From: an uncultured Peptococcaceae bacterium
GTDB taxonomy: Bacteria; Bacillota; Desulfotomaculia; Desulfotomaculales; Desulfocucumaceae
Assembly: GCA_958417755.1 (NCBI GenBank)
Contig: CATZDY010000056.1
Location: forward strand, 1 to 16,459
DNA: 16,459 bases
Reading direction: 5' to 3'
Part shown: piece by piece, positions 6,212 through 12,899 of the stretch
How the letters are laid out: every line of letters starts with the position of its first letter
How positions within the stretch are numbered: position 1 is the first letter of the stretch
Notes under the pieces: generated by a model
The model's database searches: none
Told to the model about the DNA's origin: nothing
What the model saw: the letters and a program-made list of their open reading frames with translations, nothing else
Translations under genes and position numbers: made by a program

Positions 6212-6712
6212 GTGTCCAAGATTGATGCTGGAAAGCTGGAATTAACCGAAAAGGTTGTGTATATCAACCGGGTAGCAAAAGTGGTAAAAGGCGGACGGAG
6301 ATTTAGCTTTTCCGCTTTGGTGGTTGTCGGTGACAGCGACGGTCATGTGGGTTCTGGATTAGGAAAAGCAGGTGAAGTACCAGAAGCCATTCGCAAGGGA
6401 ATCGAAGATGCGAAAAAGAACATGATTAAAGTTCCCTTATCAGGTACCACCATTCCACACGAAATTACTGGTATTTTTGGAGCAGGAAAAGTGTTACTAA
6501 AACCAGCTGCCCCAGGTACTGGTGTAATTGCTGGCGGGCCGGTACGGGCTATATTAGAATTGGCTGGAGTCCGGGATATTTTGACCAAATCTTTGGGATC
6601 AAACAATGCCAATAATATGGTTCATGCCACAATGACTGCACTGAAAAACTTAAAAACCCCACAGGAAGTGGCTCGTCTCAGAGGTAAAACTGTGGAAGAA
6701 CTACTGGGTTAG
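6212..6712 (+). CDS. rpsE: 30S ribosomal protein S5
   Basis: S5 lies at the mRNA entry side of the 30S subunit and influences decoding fidelity and mRNA unwinding. The product is 166 residues, with the double-stranded-RNA-binding-like N-terminal domain (INRVAKVVKGGRRFSFSALVVVGDSDGHVGSGLGKAGEVPEAIRKGIEDAKKNM) and the C-terminal domain (PAAPGTGVIAGGPVRAILELAGVRDILTKSLGSNNANNMVHAT). The start is GTG after AAGGAGGG. The KVVKGGRRFSF loop, where spectinomycin-resistance changes occur in other bacteria, looks wild type. Confidence 0.98.
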   Translation: MSKIDAGKLELTEKVVYINRVAKVVKGGRRFSFSALVVVGDSDGHVGSGLGKAGEVPEAIRKGIEDAKKNMIKVPLSGTTIPHEITGIFGAGKVLLKPAAPGTGVIAGGPVRAILELAGVRDILTKSLGSNNANNMVHATMTALKNLKTPQEVARLRGKTVEELLG

Positions 6713-6724
6713 GGGTGAAGGAGA

Positions 6725-6904
6725 ATGGCTAAACTAAAGGTTACTTTGGTAAAAAGCTTGATTGGTAGGCCTGAGACCCAAAGGGTAACAGTAAAAGGCC
6801 TGGGATTAAAAAAAGTGAATAGTTCAGTGATTCAAGAAGATACCCCTCAGATAAGAGGGATGATCAATAAAGTGTCCCACCTGATAAAGGTGGAGGAAGC
6901 GTAA
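6725..6904 (+). CDS. rpmD: 50S ribosomal protein L30
   Basis: L30 is a small large-subunit protein contacting 23S and 5S rRNA. Reading from ATG 6725 gives 59 residues: MAKLKVTLVKSLIGRPETQ, then RVTVKGLGLKKVNSSV and IRGMINKVSHLIKVEEA, a full match to the family in sequence and length. It sits 12 nt after rpsE and 15 nt before rplO, the universal rpsE-rpmD-rplO order. The ribosome binding site is probably GGGGTGA at 6712-6718, overlapping the rpsE stop; AAGGAG at 6718-6723 would be too close to the ATG. Confidence 0.96.
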   Translation: MAKLKVTLVKSLIGRPETQRVTVKGLGLKKVNSSVIQEDTPQIRGMINKVSHLIKVEEA

Positions 6905-6919
6905 GGAGGTGTGTGGCCA

Positions 6920-7366
6920 ATGGTCCGGTTGAATGAATTAAGCCCAAACCGAGGGGCCCGTAAAAAACCCTCTCGCAAAGGGCAAGGACTTGGATCCGGC
7001 TGGGGGAAAACAGCGGGTCGAGGCCATAAAGGTCAAAATGCCCGTTCTGGTGGAGGCGTTCGTCCAGGATTTGAAGGTGGCCAAATGCCATTACAAAGGC
7101 GGATGCCGAAACGAGGGTTTAGCAATGCTCCTTTCAAAAAAGAGATTATAGCCATTAATCTCGCTGTTTTAAATCGTTTTGAAGCCAATGCAGTGATTAC
7201 GCCTGAAAGTTTATTAGAGGCAGGAATCATTAAAAAAGTAGCAGATGGTGTGAAGTGTTTGGGTATGGGAGAAATTACAAACGCTTATACGGTTCGTATG
7301 CATGCTTTTAGTAAATCGGCGGTAGAAAAGATAGAAGCAGCCGGTGGTAAGGCTGAGGTGATATAA
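6920..7366 (+). CDS. rplO: 50S ribosomal protein L15
   Basis: L15 is an early-to-mid 50S assembly protein that threads a basic, glycine-rich arm through 23S rRNA. I chose ATG 6920 (MVRLNELSPNRGARKKPSRKGQGLGSGWGKTAGRGHKGQ...), giving 148 residues, with AAGGAGGT nine nt upstream. A GTG at 6911 abuts that site and is not usable. The arm motif GHKGQNARSGGGVRPGFEGGQMPLQRRMPKRGF is exact, followed by the C-terminal globular domain ending AVEKIEAAGGKAEVI. Its stop directly abuts the secY start (no gap), implying coupled translation. Confidence 0.97.
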   Translation: MVRLNELSPNRGARKKPSRKGQGLGSGWGKTAGRGHKGQNARSGGGVRPGFEGGQMPLQRRMPKRGFSNAPFKKEIIAINLAVLNRFEANAVITPESLLEAGIIKKVADGVKCLGMGEITNAYTVRMHAFSKSAVEKIEAAGGKAEVI

Positions 7367-8626
7367 GTGCTTGCCACCTTAAAAAATGCTCTGAAGATTG
7401 ATGAGCTGCGACACAAAATACTATTTACCATTTTAATGATCTTTTTCTTCCGTTTGGGTGTACACATCGCAGTACCAGGAGTCAATAGTGAAGTTTTTGC
7501 AAAATTGGTAGAAGAAAATGCTTTATTTGGCTTTTTTGATATTATATCCGGGGGGGCATTTAAAAGCTTTTCTATTTTTGCCATGAGCATTACTCCCTAT
7601 ATTAATGCATCGATTATTATGCAGTTAATGACAGTGGTCATTCCAAAGCTTGAGCGATTGTCCAAAGAAGGAGAAGAAGGCAGGAAAAAAATTACGCAAT
7701 ATACCCGCTATTTAACAGTGGTATTGGCCTTTGTACAAGCCATAGGGACCAGTCTTGCGATTAAAGGGGCCATTCAAAATCCTAGTGTTTGGTCGTATTT
7801 GATTGTTGCAATTACCATTACTGCTGGTACTGCATTGCTTATGTGGATGGGAGAGCAAATTACAGAAAAAGGAATTGGGAATGGTATTTCCTTAATCATT
7901 TTTGCTGGTATCGTTTCTCGTCTGCCATCAGCGTTGGTATCCATTGTAGAATATTTGAGAGCAGGAACAGTGGGTATTTTCAGCGTATTGATGTTATTGA
8001 TCATTGCCATTGTGGTCATTGCATGTATTGTGGTTGTACAACAAGGTCAGCGCAGAATTCCTGTACAATATGCTAAACGTGTGGTAGGTCGTAGGGTATA
8101 TGGGGGCCAGTCCACCCATTTGCCTTTAAGGGTGAACCAAGCAGGTGTTATTCCAATTATTTTTGCCTCGTCCATCTTAATGTTTCCAGAGCAAATTGCC
8201 CGTTGGTTTTCGGGTAATGTGGTGGCAGATTGGTTGCTAAATGCTTTCGGTTGGGGTAAACCCTTGAATGTAATTATATATGGTTTGCTTATCATTGGTT
8301 TTACCTATTTCTATACAGCTGTCATTATGAATCCAGTAGATATGGCTGATAATATTAAAAAATACGGCGGATTTATTCCCGGCATAAGGCCAGGAAAACC
8401 TACGGCAGAATACATCAGCAGAGTAATGGGCCGGATTACATTGGCTGGAGCAATATTTTTGGCATTGGTTGCCATCTTGCCTAATTTTGTCATGATGGCT
8501 ACTGGTATTCCCAATATTCATTTTGGGGGGACGGCCTTATTGATTGCAGTTGGGGTGGCTTTGGATACAATGAAACAAATAGAATCCCATATGCTGATGC
8601 GAAGTTATCAGGGCTTCATTAAATAG
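7367..8626 (+). CDS. secY: Preprotein translocase channel subunit SecY
   Basis: SecY is the protein-conducting channel of the Sec translocon in the cytoplasmic membrane, acting with SecE, SecG and the SecA motor. The product is 419 residues with about ten hydrophobic segments. Family signatures include the N-terminal amphipathic stretch LKNALKIDELRHKILFTILMIFFFRLGVHIAVPGVN, the plug region GGAFKSFSIFAMSITPYINASIIMQL, the cytosolic loop RRIPVQYAKRVVGRRVYGGQSTHLPLRVNQAGVIPIIFASS, and FIPGIRPGKPTAEYI before the last helices. The start is GTG, with GAGGTGA inside the end of rplO. In most Bacillota adk follows secY; here map follows after 13 nt. Confidence 0.98.
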   Translation: MLATLKNALKIDELRHKILFTILMIFFFRLGVHIAVPGVNSEVFAKLVEENALFGFFDIISGGAFKSFSIFAMSITPYINASIIMQLMTVVIPKLERLSKEGEEGRKKITQYTRYLTVVLAFVQAIGTSLAIKGAIQNPSVWSYLIVAITITAGTALLMWMGEQITEKGIGNGISLIIFAGIVSRLPSALVSIVEYLRAGTVGIFSVLMLLIIAIVVIACIVVVQQGQRRIPVQYAKRVVGRRVYGGQSTHLPLRVNQAGVIPIIFASSILMFPEQIARWFSGNVVADWLLNAFGWGKPLNVIIYGLLIIGFTYFYTAVIMNPVDMADNIKKYGGFIPGIRPGKPTAEYISRVMGRITLAGAIFLALVAILPNFVMMATGIPNIHFGGTALLIAVGVALDTMKQIESHMLMRSYQGFIK

Positions 8627-8639
8627 GCGGGAATTGAAT

Positions 8640-9386
8640 ATGATTACCTTAAAGTCTGAACGTGAGTTAACATATATGCGTGATGCTGGTAAAGTGGTGG
8701 CAGGGGCGCATCAAGAAATAGCCAAAGCATTACACCCGGGCTCTACTACGGCCGAATTGGATCGTTTAGCAGAGGATTATATCATTGCCAAAGGGGCAAA
8801 ACCTGCCTTTAAAGGATTGTATGGTTTTCCTGCTACCATATGTGCTTCGCCTAACGAACAAGTGGTGCATGGTATCCCTGGTTTAAGGGTTTTGGAAAAT
8901 GGTGATATTATTAGTGTTGATATTGGTGCTGAAATAAACGGGTATTTCGGTGATAGTGCTGTAACATTGCCAGTGGGGCAAATTAGCGAGGAAGCCAATC
9001 GATTGCTGGAAGTGACCAAAGAATCTTTACATTTAGGGATAGAAAAGGCAGTGGATGGCAATCGGCTTTCTGATATTTCCCATGCTGTACAAAATCATGC
9101 GGAAAAAGCAGGATTTTCCGTGGTTCGTGATTATGTGGGGCATGGAATTGGCACAAAAATGCATGAGGATCCCCAGGTGCCCAATTTTGGGCGTCCAGGT
9201 CGTGGTCCTAGATTAAGAACCGGTATGACATTAGCCATTGAACCAATGATAAACATGGGCACTTATGAAGTAAAAACACTTTTAGATAATTGGACCGTTG
9301 TTACCAGAGATGGAAAATTGTCGGCTCATTTTGAACATACCGTTGCCATTACCGATGCGGAGCCAGAAATATTAACAAAACTTTAA
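8640..9386 (+). CDS. map: Type I methionine aminopeptidase
   Basis: It removes the initiator methionine from nascent proteins and uses a two-metal centre. Starting at ATG 8640 (MITLKSERELTYMRDAGKVVAGAH...) gives 248 residues, usual for the short bacterial type. The five metal ligands are in place: Asp94 and Asp105 (SVDIGAEINGYFGDSA), His168 (VGHGIG), Glu201 (LAIEP) and Glu232 (FEHTVAIT). The substrate-site His78 (VVHGIP) is also present. An in-frame TTG at 8634 would add two residues. The ribosome binding site is weak (GGCGGG just after the secY stop), so it may rely on coupling to secY. Confidence 0.97.
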   Translation: MITLKSERELTYMRDAGKVVAGAHQEIAKALHPGSTTAELDRLAEDYIIAKGAKPAFKGLYGFPATICASPNEQVVHGIPGLRVLENGDIISVDIGAEINGYFGDSAVTLPVGQISEEANRLLEVTKESLHLGIEKAVDGNRLSDISHAVQNHAEKAGFSVVRDYVGHGIGTKMHEDPQVPNFGRPGRGPRLRTGMTLAIEPMINMGTYEVKTLLDNWTVVTRDGKLSAHFEHTVAITDAEPEILTKL

Positions 9387-9464
9387 CCGAGTTAGGCGGA
9401 TTGTAATTTGTTTTGTAGAACTGTGAAACATGATGTATTGAATCCCGTCGAGAGGTGTCCGGTT

Positions 9465-9743
9465 ATGGAAGAACAATTTTCACCTGGACAATTGGTGATA
9501 TCAATTGCTGGGCGTGATCGGGGAAAGTATTATCTGGTGCTTGATAAAGATATACACAATATGGTGCGTGTAACGGATGGAATTTATCATAAGGTAAACA
9601 AACCAAAGAAAAAAAATAAAAAGCATCTTACGCCCATGCCCCAAATTGCTAGTGGGTTTGTGGAAAAAAGAAAGGCTGGCAATAAAATTACTGATTTATA
9701 TGTTCGGAAGATATTAGAAGAGATGCTCAGCGGTGATAGCTAA
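9465..9743 (+). CDS. KOW-domain RNA-binding protein (L14e/L6e/L27e-like)
   Basis: A small basic protein of 92 residues from ATG 9465 (MEEQFSPGQLVISIAGRDRGKYYLVLDKD...). GAGGTG lies 7 nt upstream of this start; a longer TTG start at 9408 is possible, but its extra residues look non-conserved. A KOW-type motif occupies about residues 6-32 (GQLVISIAGRDRGKYYLVL), followed by a lysine-rich stretch at 44-53 (NKPKKKNKKH). Proteins of this kind occur at the same place, between map and infA, in many Clostridia and are distantly related to archaeal/eukaryotic ribosomal L14e-type proteins. Its exact job is unknown to me. The neighbours and charge suggest binding to rRNA or the ribosome (inference). Confidence 0.85.
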   Translation: MEEQFSPGQLVISIAGRDRGKYYLVLDKDIHNMVRVTDGIYHKVNKPKKKNKKHLTPMPQIASGFVEKRKAGNKITDLYVRKILEEMLSGDS

Positions 9744-9775
9744 AAAGCCCAAGTAAGGAGGTTGGCTCGTTATTA

Positions 9776-9994
9776 ATGTCAAAACAGGATGTTATTGAGG
9801 TTGAAGGGACCGTGATTGAACCCTTGCCCAACGCGATGTTTCGAGTAGAATTGCAGAATGGACATAAGGTATTGGCTCATGTATCCGGGAAAATAAGAAT
9901 GAATTTTATTCGTATATTATCCGGTGATAGAGTGATGGTGGAGTTATCCCCATATGATTTGACACGGGGGAGAATCGTATATCGTTATAAATAA
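9776..9994 (+). CDS. infA: Translation initiation factor IF-1
   Basis: IF1 is an OB-fold factor that occupies the 30S A site during initiation. The 72 residues match the family end to end: MSKQDVIEVEGTVIEPLPNAMFRVELQNGHKVLAHVSGKIRMNFIRILSGDRVMVELSPYDLTRGRIVYRYK. The start is ATG. AAGGAGGT at 9755-9762 is 13 nt upstream, longer than the other genes here, yet no closer start codon exists in frame. It is preceded by the KOW gene and followed by rpmJ, the standard infA-rpmJ-rpsM order. Confidence 0.98.
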   Translation: MSKQDVIEVEGTVIEPLPNAMFRVELQNGHKVLAHVSGKIRMNFIRILSGDRVMVELSPYDLTRGRIVYRYK

Positions 9995-10051
9995 GGCATG
10001 CGCATGTGAATAAGAATAGGCTATCAATGCCATAGGTAAGGGGGGGTTCCA

Positions 10052-10165
10052 GTGAAAGTGCGGTCTTCGGTAAAACCGATTTGTGAGAAATGTAAGATTA
10101 TTAAACGTCATGGAAAAGTAATGGTCATCTGCGAAAACCCCAAACATAAACAAAGACAGGGATAA
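10052..10165 (+). CDS. rpmJ: 50S ribosomal protein L36, zinc form
   Basis: L36 is the smallest large-subunit protein and sits near the 23S rRNA core. Reading from GTG 10052 gives 37 residues, beginning MKVRSSVKPICEKCKIIKRH and ending NPKHKQRQG. Zinc ligands are Cys11, Cys14, Cys27 and His32 (CxxC-x12-C-x4-H), so this is the zinc-containing type. The ribosome binding site is a G-rich run (GGGGGGG) 5 nt upstream. It lies 57 nt after infA and 31 nt before rpsM. The length and order are exactly as expected. Confidence 0.96.
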   Translation: MKVRSSVKPICEKCKIIKRHGKVMVICENPKHKQRQG

Positions 10166-10196
10166 TGATTAGGGATAAACAGGAGGTGTAATCTGC

Positions 10197-10568
10197 ATGG
10201 CGCGTATTGCAGGGGCTGATTTGCCCCGGGATAAGCGAGTGGAAATAGCTCTGACATACATTTATGGCATAGGCAGAACTACATCCAATCAAATATTGGC
10301 CCAAACAGGGATTAATCCTGATACCAGAATGCGTGATTTAACAGAAGAAGAAATTAATAAGCTAAGAGAAGCAATTGAAAAAAATTATAAAGTTGAAGGG
10401 GATTTACGCCGGGAAATAGCCCTTAATATCAAGAGATTAATTGAGATTGGTTGCTATCGTGGATTGCGGCACCGTCGGGGGATGCCTGTTCGAGGACAAA
10501 GAACCAAAACCAATGCTCGTACTCGCAAAGGTCCGAAGAAAACTGTAGGTGTGCGGCGGAAAAAATAG
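10197..10568 (+). CDS. rpsM: 30S ribosomal protein S13
   Basis: S13 is at the top of the 30S head, bridges to L5 and contacts P-site tRNA with its basic tail. It has 123 residues: MARIAGADLPRDKRVEIALTYIYGIG, with the helix-two-turn-helix region TSNQILAQTGINPDTRMRDLTEEE, then GCYRGLRHRRGMPVRGQRTKTNARTRKGPKK and a basic C-terminus. ATG start; CAGGAGGT upstream. It is the first gene of the alpha block. No S4-type leader structure is obvious in the 31 nt before it. Confidence 0.98.
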   Translation: MARIAGADLPRDKRVEIALTYIYGIGRTTSNQILAQTGINPDTRMRDLTEEEINKLREAIEKNYKVEGDLRREIALNIKRLIEIGCYRGLRHRRGMPVRGQRTKTNARTRKGPKKTVGVRRKK

Positions 10569-10586
10569 TTGCTGATGTATGAAATA

Positions 10587-10628
10587 GTCCGTCTATATGT
10601 TAGAGAATGGGAAGCGCATATATCGGAC
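10587..10628 (+). promoter_or_regulatory. Bulged hairpin between rpsM and rpsK
   Basis: GTCCG (10587-10591) plus TATATG (10594-10599) pair with CATATA (10617-10622) plus CGGAC (10624-10628), giving 11 pairs interrupted by a small asymmetric internal loop (TC opposite T) and a 17-nt terminal loop. It ends about 5 nt before the AAAGGGAGGT binding site of rpsK. No T-run follows. Position suggests an effect on rpsK translation or on mRNA stability (inference). Confidence 0.45.
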
Positions 10629-10646
10629 AAAAAGGGAGGTTAGAGA

Positions 10647-11036
10647 ATGGCACGTCGCGGCGTTCGTACCAAAAGGCGTGAAAAGAAGAATATCGATCGT
10701 GGAGTGGCTCATATAAAATCTACATTCAATAATACCATTGTAACCATTAGTGATACCAAGGGAAATGCCATATCTTGGGCCAGCGCAGGGCAAGTAGGGT
10801 TTAAAGGGTCACGGAAAAGCACTCCTTTTGCTGCGCAATTGGCAGCAGAACAAGCTGCCAAAGAAGCAATGGAACATGGTATGAAAGAAGTAGAAGTAAT
10901 GGTAAAAGGACCAGGGGCTGGTCGGGAAGCCGCTATTCGTTCGTTACAAGCAGCAGGATTGGAAGTCAGTCTAATCAAAGATGTAACTCCGATTCCTCAC
11001 AATGGCTGTAGGCCACCCAAGCGTCGGAGAGTTTAA
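10647..11036 (+). CDS. rpsK: 30S ribosomal protein S11
   Basis: S11 forms part of the 30S platform near the mRNA exit and E site. The product is 129 residues: a basic N-terminus (MARRGVRTKRREKKNIDRGVAHIKSTFNNTIVTISDTKGNAISWASAG), then GFKGSRKSTPFAAQLAAEQAAK and the C-terminal IKDVTPIPHNGCRPPKRRRV, all diagnostic. ATG start with GGGAGGT upstream. It is separated from rpsM by 78 nt holding a hairpin and from rpsD by 70 nt. Confidence 0.98.
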   Translation: MARRGVRTKRREKKNIDRGVAHIKSTFNNTIVTISDTKGNAISWASAGQVGFKGSRKSTPFAAQLAAEQAAKEAMEHGMKEVEVMVKGPGAGREAAIRSLQAAGLEVSLIKDVTPIPHNGCRPPKRRRV

Positions 11037-11106
11037 ATGAAAAATCTCAATACAATTATAATTTAGGGTAAATATCTCCCTGATAAAGAGGAGGATTGGT
11101 AGCTAA

Positions 11107-11736
11107 ATGGCCAGATATACTGGGCCACAGTGCAGATTATGCCGTCGGGAAGGAATGAAGCTCTATCTAAAAGGGGATAGATGTTACTCCGGAAAATGTG
11201 CTGTGGATCGTAAAACATATGCCCCTGGTCAACATGGGACGGCTCGGGGTAGAAAAGTTAGCGAATATGGATTGCAGTTAAGAGAAAAGCAAAAAACTCG
11301 TCGTATTTATGGTGTGTTGGAAAAACAATTCCGTAATTATTTCGAAAAGGCAGAGCATCAGCAGGGCATAACAGGTGAAAATTTATTGCGGCTTTTAGAA
11401 CGGAGATTGGATAATGTAATTTATCGCTTGGGATTAGGCGCTTCCAGAGTAGAAGCACGCCAATTGGTAAGACATGGACATTTTACTGTGAATGGTAGAC
11501 GGGTTAATATTCCTTCTTTTCTTATCTCAATAGGCGATGTAATTGAAGTGCGTGAAAAAAGCAAAGAATCCCCGCGGGTAAAAGAGCTAATGGAGAGAGC
11601 AGCTGAAAAAACCATTGTAACTTGGCTTGAATATGAGTCAAATCAAGCCAAGGGCCGTGTTGTTTCTCTTCCCACAAGAGATCAAATTGATATTCCTGTG
11701 GAAGAACATTTAATTGTTGAACTTTATTCAAGGTAA
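11107..11736 (+). CDS. rpsD: 30S ribosomal protein S4, zinc-finger form
   Basis: S4 initiates 16S 5'-domain assembly and in several bacteria also represses its own mRNA. The product is 209 residues. The N-terminus has Cys9, Cys12, Cys26 and Cys31 (CRLC...CYSGKC), the zinc-binding (C+) type. The S4 RNA-binding domain spans about residues 98-160 (RRLDNVIYRLGLGASRVEARQLVRHGHFTVNGRRVNIPSFLISIGDVIEV), and it ends with the usual IPVEEHLIVELYSR. The ATG lies about 12 nt after GGAGG, a slightly long spacing. The next gene, rpoA, is 205 nt away, across a structured gap. Confidence 0.98.
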   Translation: MARYTGPQCRLCRREGMKLYLKGDRCYSGKCAVDRKTYAPGQHGTARGRKVSEYGLQLREKQKTRRIYGVLEKQFRNYFEKAEHQQGITGENLLRLLERRLDNVIYRLGLGASRVEARQLVRHGHFTVNGRRVNIPSFLISIGDVIEVREKSKESPRVKELMERAAEKTIVTWLEYESNQAKGRVVSLPTRDQIDIPVEEHLIVELYSR

Positions 11737-11941
11737 TACTTCATTGTTTAAACATAATAACGGTTTTAAGAGTGCTGTATGACCATAAGTATTCTTTCGT
11801 ACCGGTGAGCAGCTCCTGCAAACTGACGTAGCTCGCCAGGGATGGAAAAGAGGGGTAGCTTTTGCTTCCAATAAGCCCCGATAATCTCACGTCCAATGTC
11901 TTATTATATTAAGATGGACTATTCTGGGAGGTTACCATTAG
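11737..11941 (+). promoter_or_regulatory. Structured 205-nt leader in front of rpoA
   Basis: The longest non-coding stretch in the window. Visible pairings in order: AATACTT (11735-11741) with AAGTATT (11787-11793); GGTGAGC (11804-11810) with GCTCGCC (11831-11837, one G·U); TGGAA (11843-11847) with TTCCA (11866-11870), crossed by GGGGT (11852-11856) with GCCCC (11875-11879), which together would make an H-type pseudoknot; and GTCCA plus TCTTA (11891-11903, 3-nt bulge) with TAAGA plus TGGAC (11910-11919), ending 6 nt before the GGGAGGT of rpoA. I see no coding frame, tRNA, terminator or convincing promoter. An RNA regulator, possibly answering to S4 encoded just upstream, is inference. Confidence 0.45.
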
Positions 11942-12889
11942 ATGCTGGAAATAGAAAAACCCAAGATAGAAAGTGTAGAAGCCAATGAGGATAACACCTA
12001 TGCCAAGTTTGTGGTGGAACCGCTAGAAAGGGGTTACGGCATAACCTTGGGCAATTCCCTGAGGAGGATACTGCTTTCTTCCCTTCCTGGTGCTGCTGTG
12101 ACTTCGGTGAAAATTGAAGGAGTGTTACATGAATTTTCTACGATTCCTGGGGTTCAGGAAGATGTTACGGATATTATTTTAAACCTAAAAGGTTTATGTT
12201 TAAAAATGTTCACAGATGAAGAAAGAATTTTGCGTATAGAAGTGACTGGGGAAAAAGAAGTTACTGCTGCGGATATCATTGCAGACGCAGATGTAGAGAT
12301 TTTAAATCCGGATATGTTGATCGCGACCTTAGCCGAAAACGGTCGTCTTTTTATGGAAATGACTGTGGCAAAAGGTAGAGGCTATGCCTCAGTGGAGCGA
12401 AATAAAAAAGGTGAACACATAATTGGGGTAATTCCAGTAGATTCTGTGTTTACACCTGTGCGAAAGGTAAATTATACAGTGGAAAATACCAGGGTAGGGC
12501 AAAGGACAGATTATGATAAACTTGCCTTGGAAATATGGACGGACGGAAGTATTAAACCGGATGAAGCCATCAGCCTTTCTGCTAAAATAATGGGTGAACA
12601 TTTACGATTGTTTGTAGGCCTTACAGAAACCGTAAACGATGTAGAAATCATGGTGGAAAAGGAAGAAGAACAAAAAGATAAAATGATGGAGATGAGCATT
12701 GAAGAGCTGGATCTTTCAGTGCGATCTTACAATTGTTTGAAACGTGCAGGAATTAATACAGTAGAAGAACTGATTCAACGAAATGAAGATGACATGATGA
12801 AAGTCCGTAATCTAGGTAAAAAATCATTGGAAGAAGTTATCCAGAAGTTAGAGGAAATGGGACTTTCATTGAAAAAAGATGATGAGTAA
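11942..12889 (+). CDS. rpoA: DNA-directed RNA polymerase subunit alpha
   Basis: Alpha dimerises to nucleate RNA polymerase assembly and contacts promoter UP elements and activators. The product is 315 residues, typical of Bacillota. The N-terminal assembly domain covers about 1-235, with LERGYGITLGNSLRRILLSSLPGAAVTSVKIEGVLHEFSTIPGVQEDV, GRGY and VDSVFTPVRKVNYTVE. An acidic linker (EKEEEQKDKMMEM) leads to the C-terminal DNA-binding domain (about 252-315: LDLSVRSYNCLKRAGINTVEELIQRNEDDMMKVRNLGKKSLEEV). Arg261 matches the E. coli Arg265 that touches UP-element DNA. ATG start with GGGAGGT nine nt upstream. Confidence 0.98.
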   Translation: MLEIEKPKIESVEANEDNTYAKFVVEPLERGYGITLGNSLRRILLSSLPGAAVTSVKIEGVLHEFSTIPGVQEDVTDIILNLKGLCLKMFTDEERILRIEVTGEKEVTAADIIADADVEILNPDMLIATLAENGRLFMEMTVAKGRGYASVERNKKGEHIIGVIPVDSVFTPVRKVNYTVENTRVGQRTDYDKLALEIWTDGSIKPDEAISLSAKIMGEHLRLFVGLTETVNDVEIMVEKEEEQKDKMMEMSIEELDLSVRSYNCLKRAGINTVEELIQRNEDDMMKVRNLGKKSLEEVIQKLEEMGLSLKKDDE

Positions 12890-12899
12890 GGGGGGATAG

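Noticed and set aside
7774..8521. Open frames inside secY on both strands
   Set aside because: They are shadow frames of a strongly conserved membrane protein and have no recognisable product or ribosome binding site.
9408..9464. Longer TTG-start form of the KOW protein
   Set aside because: The extra 19 residues look arbitrary, while the ATG at 9465 has GAGGTG at good spacing and directly precedes the conserved part.
9997..10006. Palindrome CATGCGCATG after infA
   Set aside because: As RNA it forms only 3 pairs around a 4-nt loop, and nothing around it suggests a function.
11745..11754. Palindrome TGTTTAAACA after rpsD
   Set aside because: A single 10-nt AT-rich palindrome with no promoter nearby is not enough to call an operator.
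11847..11880. Brief resemblance of the GGGGTAG stretch to the opening of the yybP-ykoY manganese riboswitch
   Set aside because: The second conserved half of that riboswitch is not present and rpoA is not a plausible target; left as an unclassified structured leader.
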